Shown here piece after piece: positions 63,049 through 64,000 of a stretch of DNA of 64,000 nt (position 1 is the stretch's first letter; every line of letters begins with the position of its first letter). The notes below the pieces were generated by a model, which made no database searches, was not told the DNA's origin, and saw nothing but the letters and a program-made list of their open reading frames with translations. The stretch is from an uncultured Methylococcaceae bacterium (GTDB lineage Bacteria > Pseudomonadota > Gammaproteobacteria > Methylococcales > Methylococcaceae): NCBI GenBank assembly GCA_903859815.1, contig CAIOOA010000299.1:1-64000 (forward strand), written 5' to 3'. The position numbers were made by a program, and so were the translations under genes.

Positions 63049-64000
63049 ATGTCTTCGTTGTCGCATTCCTATCATTTTGACCCCAGCTATGGGCATACTT
63101 TGGAGTCTTTGCTCGAAGTGCCTTTGCCAAATGAACCTGAGGATTTTCAAAATTTTTGGTTGGCCCGTTACCAAAAAGCCTTAAACATCCATCCCCAGAT
63201 TGCGCTTTCCGAAAACAATGCCCGCCATGCCCATTACCAAATCAGTGACATAGCTTATGAATCCACTGATGGATTCCGCATTGGCGGTTGGATGCTCATT
63301 CCCAAATCAGGCCAGTTGCGCAAGGGCATGGTCGTCGGACATGGTTACGGCGGCAGGGATGGCCCGGATTTTGATATGCCAATCAGCGATACGGTGTTTT
63401 TATTCCCCTGTTTCCGAGGCTTGTCGCGTAGCGCCTGTCATGGGGTTTCCAGCAACCCGGCCTACCACGTTTTGCATGACATCGACAAACCGAACCGTTA
63501 TCTCTTAGGCGGTTGCGTCGAAGATATTTGGGTCGGAGTGACGGCCTTGTTGCAACTCTTCCCGGAGCTTGAAGGGCATATCGGCTATCAAGGCACTAGT
63601 TTTGGTGGCGGCATTGGTTCCATGGCGGTCGCGTGGGACCCGCGCATTCAATTAGCGGCTTTCAATGTCCCCAGCTTTGGTCATCAAGCATTGCGCTTAG
63701 GGCTGGCGACGACGGGCAGCGGGGCAGCCGTGTCGATGTACCACCGGAGGCATGGTAACGTAATGGACACATTAAAGTATTATGATGCAGCTTTGTCCGC
63801 GCGGCATATTTCCATACCTGTGCATGTGGCGGCGGCCCTTTTCGATCCGGTGGTGGCGCCCCCCGGACAATTTGCCGTCTACAATGGGTTAAGCGGACCC
63901 AAGCAATTATTTGTCGCAACCGCCGGCCATTTCGACTTTCCAGGCCGTGAAGAACAGGAAAGCAAGCTACTGAATGAACTGAAAACCTTTTTCGATCCCT
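63049..64000 (+). CDS. Acetyl-xylan-esterase-family hydrolase (AXE1), partial at window end
   Basis: The open frame from the ATG at 63049 runs 317 codons to the window edge without a stop; the family length is about 320-330, so little is missing. It has VVGHGYGGRDGPD (oxyanion region), YQGTSFGGGIGS with the nucleophile Ser, FDPVVAPPGQF with Asp, and ATAGHFDFPG with His, the alpha/beta-hydrolase triad of AXE1/cephalosporin-C deacetylase proteins. No signal peptide, so it is cytoplasmic and probably deacetylates sugars or other esters. Confidence 0.85.
   Translation, partial: MSSLSHSYHFDPSYGHTLESLLEVPLPNEPEDFQNFWLARYQKALNIHPQIALSENNARHAHYQISDIAYESTDGFRIGGWMLIPKSGQLRKGMVVGHGYGGRDGPDFDMPISDTVFLFPCFRGLSRSACHGVSSNPAYHVLHDIDKPNRYLLGGCVEDIWVGVTALLQLFPELEGHIGYQGTSFGGGIGSMAVAWDPRIQLAAFNVPSFGHQALRLGLATTGSGAAVSMYHRRHGNVMDTLKYYDAALSARHISIPVHVAAALFDPVVAPPGQFAVYNGLSGPKQLFVATAGHFDFPGREEQESKLLNELKTFFDP

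Overview
The window looks like a chromosomal segment of a gammaproteobacterium of moderate GC. The main evidence is the collinear block gyrA ... serC-serA-pheA-hisC-tyrA-aroA-cmk-rpsA-ihfB-lapB (29.8-49.4 kb). This is the classical gammaproteobacterial gyrA/serC/aroA/rpsA neighbourhood. A PEP-CTERM protein, a UPF0175/PIN-rich toxin-antitoxin content and secreted proteins with shared C-terminal modules would fit a Methylococcales-like or related environmental lineage, but that placement is inference only.

Layout. 0-2 kb: the truncated start of a LamG-type secreted protein, then two tandem UPF0175 antitoxin / DUF3368 PIN toxin pairs; the second pair interrupts a toxin 5' end. 2-3.7 kb: a secreted GH16 glycosidase behind what reads as a cyclic-di-GMP-I riboswitch with a mutually exclusive terminator. 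3.8-10.2 kb: a leftward CzcCBA-type metal efflux operon that ends in a PII-like gene and has a broken porin at its head. 10.7-23.9 kb: housekeeping genes (uppP, a cold-shock protein, an RRM protein, rho, cysS, a PA0069-type radical SAM protein, a Nudix hydrolase), a secreted amidohydrolase, and a large STAND-TPR protein. 24-29.6 kb: a frameshifted PEP-CTERM gene near a G13 tract, an Rpn-type nuclease gene with a tandem repeat, gltX, a methyltransferase, YceI and a retropepsin-like protease.

The gyrA-serC junction is interrupted by a 5.8 kb accessory island (32.5-38.2 kb). It holds small toxin-antitoxin genes (DUF1902/HicA, HicB, DUF2442, HigA, HigBA, PIN plus partner), gene remnants and an AT-rich gene with a HsdS-like part and a HEPN-like Rx5H motif. 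After it, the serine/aromatic amino acid operon and rpsA-ihfB-lapB run rightward. 49.4-54.9 kb carries a small membrane protein, a lipoprotein, glutathione peroxidase, a stand-alone recD, a sterol-desaturase-family hydroxylase and a cinA whose C-terminal amidase box is degenerate.

55-60.9 kb is again accessory. An Orn/Lys/Arg decarboxylase and a fibronectin-III protein are separated by MITE-like inverted-repeat elements and a strange AT-rich GAATTCAAAA-type tract. A small Cys-rich protein follows, then a start-less polymorphic-toxin C-terminus with an apparently intact immunity gene. The end of the window holds an FeS-type photolyase with a frameshifted DUF2256 gene, an initiator tRNA-Met with promoter and terminator, and the first 317 codons of an acetyl-xylan-esterase-family gene.

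All calls come from reading the sequence and from family knowledge; no database search or folding program was run.
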